Assembly: GCF_029931775.1 (NCBI RefSeq)
Contig: NC_079312.1
Span: 15,569,821 to 15,633,820, forward strand
DNA from: Euleptes europaea
Taxonomy: Eukaryota; Chordata; Lepidosauria; Squamata; Sphaerodactylidae
Reading direction: 5' to 3'
Length of the DNA stretch: 64,000 nt
Shown: in pieces, positions 21,363 to 32,965 of the stretch
Layout of the letters: each line of letters opens with the position of its first letter
Position numbering within the stretch: the first letter of the stretch is position 1
Made by a program: the position numbers and the translations under genes
The notes under the pieces: model-generated
Told to the model about the DNA's origin: nothing
Databases searched by the model: none
The model's input: only the letters and a program-made list of their open reading frames with translations

Positions 21363-21469
21363 CTGAAGAAGGAAAAGAAACAAAAGTGAGAAGCAGACCC
21401 TTTTGCCTATACCAATCTTGTGACAAAAACATCCATTAATTATATGGTCTCTTTTTCTCTTGGGGAGGG

Positions 21470-21839
21470 TGTCAAGAAATGCAAGCCTAGTATAATAGAG
21501 TTTGACAGTTCAGGACTAGATCTCAAGCATCTTGATAGATAGAAAACAGCCAAGAACCAGCCTGAACAGGTTCTGATCATAGCTGATGCAATGAGGAGTA
21601 ATGGGTGCAATGACTTCAACAATGACTCAGCAGTTATCTGATTGGTGGCTGGTGGTTGGAAAATGTATAAATGTATATATCTCTGTAACCAAGGTGTGGG
21701 AGATAATAGTGGATGTGATTTGTGTTGGAGATTGCTTTAAGTCTGAACACTGTAATATGAAACAAGCACTGTTTTATGTAGCCTGGCTGTACTGGTGGTT
21801 ATTTCTGGGATTCTGCCTAATCCGCTGGCTCCTGCGACA
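21470..21839 (+). repeat. 5' LTR of outer copia element
   Basis: 370 bp, begins TGTCAAGAAATGC and ends CTGCGACA (TG...CA). Includes AATGTATAAATG, a possible TATA box. Confidence 0.9.
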
Positions 21840-21854
21840 GGGTTATGGGCCCAG
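21840..21854 (+). other. Primer binding site, initiator tRNA-Met type
   Basis: GGGTTATGGGCCCAG directly after the LTR is complementary to the anticodon arm of vertebrate initiator tRNA-Met (CTGGGCCCATAACCC). Copia-family elements are known to use an internal half-tRNA primer of this kind. Confidence 0.85.
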
Positions 21855-22497
21855 TCCGCTACGCTGCACAGGTCTAAGTGTGGTGGTAGCATTGCAGAGT
21901 CCAGGAGGCTACTAAAGCAGTAAGAGTCTGAGTGGAGTTATGGCTCAGTCTCTGATTCCAGTGGAAAAGATGACCTCAGAGAATTACCACTTCTGGTTGG
22001 TCAGGTTGGAGCAATAACTCAAGCATGAGTCTCAGTGGGATGCTGTGGAACAGGTGCCTGTTACCCAAGTTGAGAGGGACCGGGACTGAAAGGCTCTGGC
22101 AAATATCATTCTATCAGTGGATGACAGCCAGCTAATATTTGTTGCTGGGAAAGACAGCGTCAAGGCGGCGTGGGAGGCGTTGAAGGCAGTTCACCTTCGC
22201 ACCTCAGCCGGGACCATCCTTTTGCTAACAAGGAGGCTGTATAGATGCCATAAATTGTCTCAGACGTCAACTGCCGAGCACCTCAAAGCTCTAGCAAAGT
22301 TATTTCGGCAATTAGCGCTACGAGGAAAAACCTACTCTCAGGAAGACCGAGTCTACATATTGCTCGGGTCCCTGGATGAGAGTTTCCATGTGATCATCAC
22401 CTCATTGGAGTGCATGACTGCAGCACAGCTCACGGAGGAATATGTGGCCGGGAGGATTCTGGAGGACGAGTCCCGATGCCAGGAGAGCCGGCGTGAG

Positions 22498-22617
22498 ATG
22501 ACTTCAGCCCAGCTGAGAGAGCAGCCGAGAGAAGGAGCAGCTCTGCATTCTTCGCAGATGACTTCAGCCCAGCTGAGATTACAGCCGAGAGAAGGAGCAG
22601 CCCTGCATTCTTCACAG
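22498..22617 (+). repeat. 60 bp tandem pair in copia gag
   Basis: Two copies of a 60 bp unit beginning ATGACTTCAGCCCAGCTGAG, differing at a few bases. Confidence 0.85.
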
Positions 22618-23254
22618 ATGACGCAGAAGCAAGTGCCAAAAGCAGATGGCCGAGGGAGTCGAATTCTCAAGCAGGAAGCGGAGGAGTGTGTGTTCAACGT
22701 TTGCTGGTGCTACGGCTGCGGGTCGACGCAACATATTTGCAGAGACTGTCCTGAAAGAAGTCGTAAAAGGCAGCAGAGCGAGAAGCAAAGAAGGAAGCAG
22801 TTTATTACGCACACATCAGTCGTTTTGGCAGAAGCGGGAGAAGACACTGATTTGTGGTTATTGGACAGTGATGCCAATCAGGTATTCATTAACAAGTCTT
22901 GTAATTTGGCCAGTAAAAAAGACTCAGCCAGGAGTCTTGCTGATGGCAAGAAACTTAAGGTGGAGTGTGAGGGTGAATTGTATTTTCCTGCCCTAGGTCA
23001 CACTTTCCCTAATGTATTATGTGTGCAATCAATAGAAAATAATCTATTGAGTGTGTCAGCCCTCGCCAAAGCTGGTTTTACTGTAATGTTCAAGGATGAA
23101 ACATGCAATGTCAGCAAGGAGGGGAATGTGCTGTTAAAAGGGCAACTAAACCAAAATGCCTATGTGGTGCATAGTGGGTCCCCAAAGGCCAAAAATGTGG
23201 TAGAGGTGACTAATATAAATCCTCATAATGATTGTGTACACCTATTGCATAGAA

Positions 23255-24641
23255 CAGTGGTCGGCAAACCGCGGCTTACAATCCGCAAGCGGCTCTTTGG
23301 CCCCTTGAGTGCGGCTCTCTGCATCCCCGCACCCAGCCAGGCAGAGGCGCTGAGCCAGCAAGCGAGTGGTAGGCAGCGCCCCCTCCCCCAGCCTCCCCTC
23401 CTCTCTCTCTCTCTCTCTCTGCCCCCCCTCCGGCGGGGATCAGAGGTGGCGGGGAGAGGCGGCGGACGGATGCCCAGGCTGCTGCTGCAAGGGGGAGAGG
23501 CAGGCCCCGCCTCATGCTGGGCCGGAGCGGGCTTCCTTTCCACACTTCCTTCGGCTGGCTCGGCTGGCTGGAGATAAATCCCACGGAGACAGCAAAGCGA
23601 AGGGGGAGGCAGCCGGAGCGCTCCCTGCGCGGGCAGGCAGGCAGGCTCACGCGCATTCTGCGGGCAGGTGAGTGTGCTTTGGCAGCGGCCGCCACAGCAA
23701 CTTTGCCCTTTTCAATCGGTCTCCAAAGCAGATTATGGTTGATTCCCCCCCACGTGATAGTTCTCCTTCTGGCACCTGCTGGTGTGGGGAGAGGGGGGGC
23801 AGAAACCTGGAACAGCTGTGCTGGGCGGCGGCCTGCCCAAAAGCACGCCACGAAGAACTTTTCCCGGTGTGCATCCTTCACAAGGAGGCCAGCATGTGCC
23901 TGGTGCCCGAGGGCGGGCTGAGGAGCTCGGGGCCCATCGGGGCCCAAGCGGTGGAGCCTGGCGACAACCCTCGTGGAAAGGAGCGCCCCGTGCACTCCTG
24001 CCGCTGCCTCGCCCAGCCGGCCCGGGAAGGAGGGGAGGGCGGCGGGAGTGCCCGGAGGGGGGCAGTGCCACCCAAGGCAGAGGACAGGTCTCCTCAGCAG
24101 CGCGCCACAGCTGCCAGCGACCGCCTCGCCGCACTCATGAGGCGCTGCAGCTGCCGCCGCTCGACAACAGCTGCCCGCTGAGGGAAGGCAACCGCGGGGC
24201 GCCGGTGACCCGGGGGCGGGATGGGGGCGGTGGCAGTGGGGCATGGGGGGAATCCCTCCCAGAGTCCAAATGGGGCGGTCCCCGAATTTCTCCTAACATT
24301 GGACCTTTCAAGCCGACCGCCTGCCAATGCCCAGCGCCAGGGGGGCGGGGGGACAGGCAGAGAGGAGCCCCCTTCCTGGGGGAGGCAGCGGGGAGGCATC
24401 CGAGGGTTGGCAGCCAGCCTCGGTTGCTGTTTTTTTTGGGGGGGGCTTGGGAACCGGGAGGGGGGAAAGTCTGCACTTGCACCATTTGGGAGGCGCTGTG
24501 GGTCAGTGGTGGAGCATCTGCTTGGCATGCAGAAGGTCCCAGGTTCAATCCCTGGCTTCTCCAGTTAGGTGGCTCTCAAAAGAAATCTCAGTCGTTGTAC
24601 TGTTGATATTTGGCTCTGTTGACTGAGTTTGCCGACCACTG
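23255..24641. mobile_element. Non-autonomous hAT element with CpG-rich interior
   Basis: Ends are exact inverted repeats CAGTGGTCGGCAAAC and GTTTGCCGACCACTG. The 8 bp TSD GCATAGAA is perfect (23247-23254 and 24642-24649), as expected for hAT. The interior, about 23370-24460, is very C/G-rich with many CpGs, unlike the A/T-rich copia host around it, and contains a CT run (23397-23420). A tRNA-Ala-like SINE sits at 24488-24568. No transposase is visible. Long open frames on both strands reflect base composition. The interior could be captured host promoter or first-exon DNA, but I recognise no gene. Confidence 0.88.
24488..24568 (+). mobile_element. tRNA-Ala-like SINE head
   Basis: AGGCGCTGTGGGTCAGTGG...GGAGCATCTGCTTGGCATGC...GGTTCAATCCCTGGC. 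Only the tRNA-like part is present. Confidence 0.75.
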
Positions 24642-25615
24642 GCATAGAAGGTTAGGACATGCAAGTTTTGCAATCATACAGAAGACCCTGAATTTGCTGG
24701 GAAGTGATGTGAAGTTAAACAAGTGTGATTCTTATTTAGACTGCACAGTATGTAAGTCTGTGAAAAGCAGAAGGTGCCCTGTGGCCAATTCAAGCAATAG
24801 AGTGACCAGTAGACCACTGGCCCATGCAGATATTTGTGGACCTTTCCCTGAAAGTGTTTCTAAAAATAGATACGTTTTGGTTCTGACAGATGACTATTCA
24901 CGTTTTTGCTGGGTCTATTTATTGAAACAAAAGAGTGATGCATGTCAAACAATAAAGTACTGGGTTGCCAGAGTGGAAAGGCAATTAGGACTACAAGTCA
25001 CCAGTATAAAAAGTGACAGAGGTGGGGAATTTATGCTTGAAAGCAAAGGAATAGAACACCGTTTAGCAAACCCTTGTGTGTCCCAGGAGAATGGTGTAGC
25101 AGAAAGAAGGGGTGGCTATTTGCAAGCAATGATGCAGGGACTACTTGAGGATGCCCAATTGAAACCCTCATATTGGGCTGAGGCCATAAAGGTAGTCTGT
25201 TAGCTAACAAATAGACTGTGGACTTCCAGTCTGGATGACCTCCCTTACAGAGTGTTATATGAGAAAAACCCTTCCTTAAGACACCTGAGAGTGTTTGGTA
25301 CTAAGGCATGAGTGAATATTCCACTTGAACACAGAAGGAAGGGAGGCAAGAAATCAAAACCAATGTTGTTTCTGGGTTATCAGAATGCAGCAAAGTCTTA
25401 TAGGTTTGCGAATGACAATAATCAGATAACTTTCAGTCGGTCAGCCAATTTTTGGGAGTCTTATAATTGGCCAAGGCTTCATGGCAGAGAAAAGGAAACT
25501 GAAAAAGTGTCTTTGCCTATTTCTGAAAAGCCTGAATTTAAAACAGAAAGCATTTCCCCGCAAAGGTCTCCTAGCAGAGAAGCTGAGACATTGAGGCTTC
25601 AGAAGGAGAGGGGTC

Positions 25616-25994
25616 TGTCAGAGTAACAAGTTGCCCATAATAATCTGACAGAGACAGCTGACAGGTAGCTGTCAGATCAGAGGCATCTAGGATGATGCAA
25701 GAGGCAGCAATAGTCTTGCAGGTTCTAGGGTGAACTGCAACTAACCGGTTTAAAGCAGTAAGGATGATGTAATACTGTGGCCAGGTCTGCAGGTGGCCTT
25801 ATTTGGTTTCAGGTGGTGTTCTGTATATAAGCCTATGTAACTGTAACTCTTTGTTGGGACGTTTGGTAGAGAGAGTGTACGTGACGGTTTGTCTTTTATC
25901 TGTGCACTGTAAATTAAACAACACTGTTTTCTATAAAGCAAGGAGTTCTGGTGGTGTGTCTTGGATAACTGCTAATCCGCCTGCTTCCACGTCA
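25616..25994 (+). repeat. 5' LTR of inner copia element
   Basis: 379 bp, TGTCAGAGTAAC...CCACGTCA. Has CTGTATATAAGCC, a TATA-like box, at about 25823. Confidence 0.9.
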
Positions 25995-26009
25995 GGGCTA
26001 TGAGCCCAG
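25995..26009 (+). other. Primer binding site of inner copia element
   Basis: GGGCTATGAGCCCAG occupies the same place as the outer element's site and keeps the anticodon-arm pattern of initiator tRNA-Met with two differences. Confidence 0.7.
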
Positions 26010-27392
26010 ATTCGCTACACTGCGCAGGTTACGTGTAGTGGTAGCACAATTAAGTTTGCAAGACATCCAGAGGCTTTTGGAACAGTGAGTGATTGAGTGG
26101 AGAGATGGCTCAATCTGCAATCCCAGTGGAGAAGCTCAACGCTGACAACTACGGCATTTGGTCGATGAGAATTGAGCATTACCTTAAGAGAGAAGGTTTA
26201 TGGGATGTTGTGCTGCAAACCCTGGCTGATGATGATGATGAAGGGCAAGAGAAAGATAAGAAGGCGCTTGCCAATATAATTTTGATTGTGGGAGATAGCC
26301 AGCTTGTACATGTTCCCAGCAAAACCTTCGCAAAGGATGTGTGGGCGTCTTCGCAAGCCATTTATCGCAGAGACTCGGCTGAAACTATACTAGCACTAAT
26401 GAGGAGGCTGTACAGGACTAATAAATCACCTCACATGCCTGCCTCAGAGCATTTGAGAACTCTGGCAGAATTGTTTCGGCAGCTAGAGTTGAGAGGTAAA
26501 AATGTCTCAGACGAGGATACAGTATACATCATGCTGGGTTCCTTTGACGCAAGCTTTGATGTGTTGGTGGCATCTTTGGAATGCATGGCTGTGGAGCAGC
26601 TTACGTGTGATTATGTGACCGGCAAAATCCTGGAAGACGAGGAGCGTCGGAAGGAGGGACGGATTCAGAGGACAACAGCCCAGCTGAGAATGAGTCACCC
26701 CATGATGGCTAGAGCAGCGTCTCGTCCATCTTCGGAGACTTCAGCTCAGGAGTTTAACAACCCGGATTTTCACCCCTGGCAGCGAGGTAATTTACAGTCA
26801 ACGCCGAAGACCTCAGCCCAGCAACGGATTCAGCCTGTAAGTAGGAGTGAAGTCTACTCTGCGCAGAAGTTGTTGAAGCAGGGTTGTGGAACAGACTGGA
26901 GGAGTGACATCTTCAATCAAGAGGGAGAGGACTGTGTGCTCTTTGTTAGGAAATGTTATTCCTGTGGTAGCACTCAGCACCTCAGAAGGGATTGCCCTTA
27001 ATTAAAGAAGACGGCTAAGAAACATTTCCAGACTGCCACACACACAGCTGTAGTGCTGGCAGAGACTAATAAGGGTGAGGATTTATGGCTGGTTAATAGC
27101 GGGGGTAGCAAGATTTTTGTTAAAGATAGCTCCTTACTGTCAAACACAAAGCAGTCTGCTAGAATGCATGTCAGCTTGGCAGACGGGAAACGTTTAGAGG
27201 TCCAGTATGAGGGCAGCCTAAACTTTCCAGAATTAAACAATATGTTCCAGAATGTGCTCTGCGTACCTCTCCTGGAAAATAATTTGCTAAGTGTATCTGC
27301 TTTGACCAGGGCTGGTTTTTCTGTGCAGTTTAAAGGAAACTCCTGCCAGATAAGCAGAGAGGGAGACACGCTGTTGCAAGGGCACTTAAAGC

Positions 27393-27776
27393 AGGATGTT
27401 TATAATATTGTCGAAGGCTTTCACGGTCAGAGTTCATTGGTTCTTGTAGGTTATCCGGGCTGTGTAACCGTGGTCTTGGAATTTTCTTTCCTGACGTTTC
27501 GCCAGCAACTGTGGCAGGCATCTTCAGAGTAGTAACACTGAAGGACAGTGTCTCTCAGTGTCAAGGGTGTAGGAAGAGTAATATATCGTGAAGTTTTAAA
27601 GACTTTAAAACTTCACGATATATTACTCTTCCTACACCCTTGACACTGAGAGACACTGTCCTTCAGTGTTACTACTCTGAAGATACCTGCCACAGTTGCT
27701 GGCGAAACGTCAGGAAAGAACATTCCAAGACCACGGTTACACAGCCCGGATAACCTACAAGAACCAGGATGTTTAT
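27393..27776. mobile_element. Palindromic PLE-end insertion with 11 bp TSD
   Basis: TSD AGGATGTTTAT at 27393-27403 and 27766-27776. The 362 bp insert is almost entirely one inverted repeat centred near 27601, with arms of about 165 bp (27436-27601 and 27602-27765). A 32 bp left-only lead starts AATATTGTCGAAGGC. Each arm carries CTGAAGAT...GGCGAAACGTC, as at 17009-17276. Confidence 0.85.
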
Positions 27777-28202
27777 GTTGTGCGCAGAGGGGCTGGGGAA
27801 GCCACAAGCACAGTGGGAACTTTAAACAAAAATCCTCGTCCAGAGTGTGTGCATTTGTTACACCAGTGTTTAGGCCATGCCTCATTTTCTTTTCTTTTTT
27901 TTATCAAATTTTATTGGTTTTTATAATACAAATTTTCCATGATAATAAACAACAATGAAGGTAATATAGAATTCAAAGTACTAGCTTAATGTTGTTATAA
28001 TTTCTTATATGTATTCCAAATAAAAAAAAATAATATAGGAAAATTTATGACTTCCCCATCACCTCTATCCGCCCCTAATAAAATATTCATCCCATCGTAA
28101 TTAGTCTGATCTTAATTATTCATAAACTCATTCAAACTTTCATAAAGCATCTTCTATTGATATAAAAGTTTATAGTTCTTAATATTAAGTATATCCTCTA
28201 GA

Positions 28203-31200
28203 TCAGATTAGTAGGTATTCTTCCATTTTCCCCAGTTTTAATTCATATTCACAATATTCCATCCAAGCCTCCCATTCCCCTAAAAATCGAACACTGTCTT
28301 TTTCATTTAAAATGGCTGTAAATTTTGCCATTTCCACCAATTCAAACATTTTCACAATCCAGTCTTTTTTCCCTGGAGTTTCTGCCCCTTTCCATTTTGC
28401 TGCATAAAGCAGTCTCGCAGCTGTTGTAGCATAAATCAAAAAAGTTCTTTGTGTTGGCAAATCATCAGGTATCATACTTAATAGCATCATTTCTGGTGTC
28501 TTGGGTATATTTTTTTGTACTATTAGTCTCAATTCGTTGTAGATCATATCCCAGTAATCTTTAGCTTTATCACAGGTCCACCACATATGGTAAAAGGAAC
28601 CAATTTCCTTGTTGCATTTCCAACATTTAGGGGATGTCACTTTGTAGATTTTTGCAATCTTCTTGGGTGTTAAATGCCATCTGTACATCATTTTATAAAT
28701 GTTTTCTCGAACTGATTGCGCATTTATTCCTTTCAAATCTTTTGACCATAATCTTTCCCATTTATTTAAAGCAATATCATGTCCCACATTTTGAGCCCAA
28801 TCAATCATAGTCGGTTTAATTGTCTCTTGCTCACAGTATATTGTTAAAAGAAGATTATACATTTTAGAAATCAATTTAGTATTATTTTCTAGTAACATCT
28901 TATGGAAAGGCGACTTTTCTTTAGAAAATCCATTTTTCATATCTTGTACAAAAACTGATTTAATCTGGTAATATTGCAGCCATTGTAAATCATCTTTGAG
29001 AGATTGAAATTCCTTTAGTGAGCATTTTTTCCCTTCCCAGTTAGTTAGATCCTGGTAAATTATAAATTTATCCGGTCTGAGTGGGCGTAATGTTAACATT
29101 TCTTGCGGTGATATCCACATCGGTGTTGCTGGTTCCAAAATATGTTTATATCTCATCCAAATACGAAATAGAGAGGACCTGATTATATGATTCCGAAATG
29201 ATGCTTGTATCTTAATTTTGTCATACCACAAATAGCCATGCCATCCACTAATATTGTTGAAGCCTTCAAGATCTAACAAACGTGTATTTGATAAAGTTAT
29301 CCAGTCTTTTAGCCATGTTAAGGCTGCCGCTTCAGCATAAAGTTGAAAATTAGGTAATGCTAAACCTCCTCTAACTTTAAGGTCCACCAAGTATTTATAA
29401 GCAATCCTCGGTTTTTTCCCTTGCCAGATGAAATTTAATATATCTTTCCTCCAAACATCAAAGTATTTAACATGTGATATTATAGGCAAGTTTTGGAATA
29501 AGAAAAGCATCCTTGGTAAAACATTCATTTGAACCATTGAAATACATCCCAATAGTGAGAGCTTTTTATTTGACCAAATGATCATATCAGTTTTTATTTT
29601 GCCCCATAGTTTAAAATAATTATTGGTTAACAATTCTTTGTTCTTCGCTGAGATCCAGATTCCCAAATATTTGACTTTGTTGGCCTTCTCCCAACCTGTA
29701 TATGAGGTGAATTCCTGTTGTTCTGTTATTGGTAAATTCTTGAATATTGTCTTTGTTTTTTCTTGATTAACTTTAAATCCCGATATTTTTCCAAAGTCGT
29801 CCAACGTTTCTTGCAGTATCCTCATTGATTGTGTTGGGTTTTCTAAAATTAACAGGAGGTCATCCGCGAATGCTCTCAATTTGAATTCATGTTTTTTAAT
29901 TTTTAGTCCGCGAATGTCCTCCATACTCCTTATTTTACAACATAATGGTTCCAACACCAACAAAAATAATAGCGGAGACAAAGGACAACCTTGCCTAGTT
30001 CCTTTCTTGATTGGACAATTATCCGACATTGATTCATTCACCAAAATTTTTGCCTGTTGGGATGTATAAATGGCCGATATACTTTTCAAAAAGCGGTCTC
30101 CAAAGTTTAATTTTTCCAATGTCCTTTCCATGAAATCCCATGAGACCATATCAAAAGCTTTCTCTGCGTCCAAGAATACAAAGGCCGCCGTTCGTTGAAT
30201 ATTCTGGTCATAGTATTCCATTGAATCCAGTAAAATTCTTATATTGTCTTTAATTTGCCTTCCTGGAACAAAGCCTGCTTGGTCTTCATGAATAAGGTCT
30301 TTAATAAATTGTCTCATCCTGTACGATAAGACCGAGGCATAAATCTTATAATCCACATTTAGCAACGAAATAGGTCTATAATTTGATGTTTTTTCTGGAT
30401 CTCTTCCTTCCTTAGGTATCAACGATATAAATGCATGCGACCAAGTCTCTGGGGATACTCCCTTATCCAAAATTGCTTTGCAAAGTAATACAAAAAAGTC
30501 TGCTAAGTTGTCACTAAATGTTCTATAAAATGATGCAGTAATTCCATCTGGTCCAGGTGTCTTGTCCAGTTTTTGTCTCATTATTGCTTCTTGTATTTCT
30601 TCCCTTGTAATTGGAACATCTATCTGATCTCATTGGGCTGTTGAGAGAGTCTTCATCTGTATTGAATTTAAAAACTTATCTATTTTCTGTTTTGAAATAT
30701 TTTCTTTCTGATATAATTTAGTATAAAATGAAACAAATTCTTTTTGTATATCTGTAGTTGAATAAACTGGTCCTTTAGCAGTTTGAATTTTTGTTATGAT
30801 CTTCTTTTGAAATGAGTCTTTCAGCTGTGTTGCTAGAAATTTTCCAGGTTTATTAGCATGTTCAAAATATTTTTGTTTGGCAAATTTTAAATTTTTATTC
30901 ATTTCCTCCATTATAACCAAATTTAGTTGGTGTTTAGATACAGAAATCTTCATTAGTATTTCACTTTTCTCTTCTTCTTGTAGCGCCATGACAAGTTTTT
31001 GCTCCAAATTTTGTAAATCCCAAAGTATATTATTAGTAAATTGTAGTTGAGTTTTCCTCCATGCCGTATGCTTCTGTATCATAAATCCTCTTAGAACAGC
31101 TTTGAATGCATCCCACACTGTATTTATAGTAGTTTCCCCATTGAGATTAATTTCAAAAAAGTCTTTAATTAAGTCCTGTAATTCTTTTTGAATCTTAATG

Positions 31201-31940
31201 TCTTTTAGAAGTTTGTCATTCAATCGCCATCTAAATGCTTGTTTATTGTTCCACTCAAATGTAACCGGATTATGATCAGAGAAAGTTCTTGGTAAAATAT
31301 GTATTTTACGTAGTTGCGTAAAAATAGATTTACTAGCCCAAATCATGTCTATTCTGGAGTGTCTCGCTGAGTAAAAAGTAAATTCTTTGGCTGTTGTATT
31401 CATTGTTCTCCAGATGTCTTGTAGTTCCAGTTCCATAGCCATGGTGAAGAAGGTTTTGGGTAAACATCCTTCATTTTCGTCTTTTGCTTTTGATTTTTTA
31501 TCCAAATTTGGGAGAATAATGCCATTGAAGTCGCCCATCAATAAAACCTGATCATTGACATATTGAGAAATCAGTTCATGTAGTTGTCCATAAAATTTTG
31601 TTTTTCCTTCATTGGGAGCATATATTCCTACCACAATCGTCTTTTGCCCCAATATTTTGGTCTTTATAATTACAATTCTCCCTTCAGTATCTTTGTACAG
31701 TAGTTCAGGACTAAGGCTAGCATGAGCATATATTACTACTCCCTTAGTTTTTGTTTTAGCCGATGCAACAAATGCTTGTCCAAGCGATTGCCTATCCAGG
31801 TATTTTTTGTGTTTTGTTGCTATATGAGTCTCTTGTAAACAAATTAGGGAGTGTTTGTATTTCTGTAAATATTTAAAAATTCTAGCCCTTTTAGTTTTTT
31901 CATTCAAACCATTCACATTCCAAGAAATTACTTTTGCCAT
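28203..31940 (-). CDS. L1 ORF2: endonuclease and reverse transcriptase (one in-frame stop)
   Basis: Starts MAKVISWNVNGLN. The APE endonuclease shows CLQETH, LLMGDFNG, SRIDMIW and FSDHNPV in the first ~235 residues. The reverse transcriptase shows DKTPGPDGI, NYRPISLLN, DAEKAFDMVSW, KKGTRQGCPLSPLLF and the catalytic FADDLLLI. The Cys-rich tail CWKCNKEIGSFYHMWWTC follows. The frame is continuous over 1,246 codons except for one TGA at 30630-30632, between LSTAQ and DQIDVPITREE. A CGA Arg codon turned to TGA by CpG decay is a likely cause, though this is inference. ORF2p normally nicks target DNA and copies L1 RNA in place; this copy would make only the first 436 residues. Confidence 0.92.
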
Positions 31941-31972
31941 GGTGCTGTAATTATTGAAGCAAAATATACAGT

Positions 31973-32965
31973 CTATAACTTAGTACCTCCTGCTGCTCCC
32001 TGTGGTTCTTCTTCTTCTTCTTGTTCTTCTTCCTCTTCCTTTTGATCCCCAGTTAGACCTTTAAGGTCTGTCTTATATTTTCTCAGAAATTTTCCCACGT
32101 CTCCTGGGGACAAAATTGTCATTTTCATTTCTTTATAAGTAAAAGCCAAGCCTTGTGGCATAATCCAGCGATATTTGATACCATTAGCTTTCAAAACAGA
32201 AACAAATTCTTTGTAATTATTCCTCTGCAAGAGTAGATGTCTTGGTATATCCTTTAATAATATTAGAGGAGTATCTTCTGCTGACACCGGGTAGTCATAA
32301 TGAATCTTCATAATCCTATCCTTAATTCTAGTGTCATAGAACACTATCATAAGGTCTCTTGGTTTAGATCTTTTCATTCTGGCAGGTAATGGTATTCTGT
32401 AGACTCTGTTAATGGCCTGGTTCAATTCACGTTCTTCCATGTGAAACAAGTAAGCCAGATTTGGGACTGCAGTTTCTTTGTTATCTCCCATCATATCCGG
32501 AAAATTGCGCAGACGAAGATTGGTTTCTCTCACTCTCATCTCCATCATGGCTATTTGATCTTTTACAGCTGTCTGATTTGTTTGTATTGTTTCAATCTGT
32601 TTTTCTTGGCTTGCTAATTTCTTCTTTGTGTCCTTATGTTCTTCCATCACTTTCTTAATTGATGAATCCATTGCTTGCATATCTGTCTTCATAGTATTCA
32701 TTTGAATTTTTACTTCTTTAAGGTCTCCTGTTACCCCATCCAGTTTATGATTAATAACTTGAGATGCTTGGCCAAGATTTGTCATCATGGAAGTCAGCTG
32801 TGCCATCTGTGTAGACATCTGTTCAAACTGCTTGGTTGTTGCCTCAGTTTGTTTGGCTAACATATCCTGTAGTTTCTTTTCCATGGTTGAAATTTGTGCT
32901 GACTCTTTCAGTTTAGTATAGGCAGGGCTATGTAATGATCCAGAACGGGGCCGAGATCCAGACAT
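31973..32965 (-). CDS. L1 ORF1 RNA-binding protein
   Basis: A 330-residue open frame without interruption. A basic N-terminus (MSGSRPRSGSLHSPAY) is followed by a long coiled coil (about residues 25-150, heptads rich in Gln, Met and Lys), then the RRM-like region with RVRETNLRLRNFPD and the C-terminal domain with RVYRIPLP and KPRDLMIVFYD. The C-terminus is very acidic (runs of Glu from about residue 310). ORF1p trimers coat L1 RNA. Length is as usual for L1. ORF2 starts 32 bp downstream. Confidence 0.92.
   Translation of the reverse strand: MSGSRPRSGSLHSPAYTKLKESAQISTMEKKLQDMLAKQTEATTKQFEQMSTQMAQLTSMMTNLGQASQVINHKLDGVTGDLKEVKIQMNTMKTDMQAMDSSIKKVMEEHKDTKKKLASQEKQIETIQTNQTAVKDQIAMMEMRVRETNLRLRNFPDMMGDNKETAVPNLAYLFHMEERELNQAINRVYRIPLPARMKRSKPRDLMIVFYDTRIKDRIMKIHYDYPVSAEDTPLILLKDIPRHLLLQRNNYKEFVSVLKANGIKYRWIMPQGLAFTYKEMKMTILSPGDVGKFLRKYKTDLKGLTGDQKEEEEEQEEEEEPQGAAGGTKL

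Noticed and set aside
23276-24244. A 322-residue minus-strand frame and overlapping plus-strand frames
   Set aside because: High C/G content removes stop codons on both strands; the frames lie inside a hAT element and show no domain.
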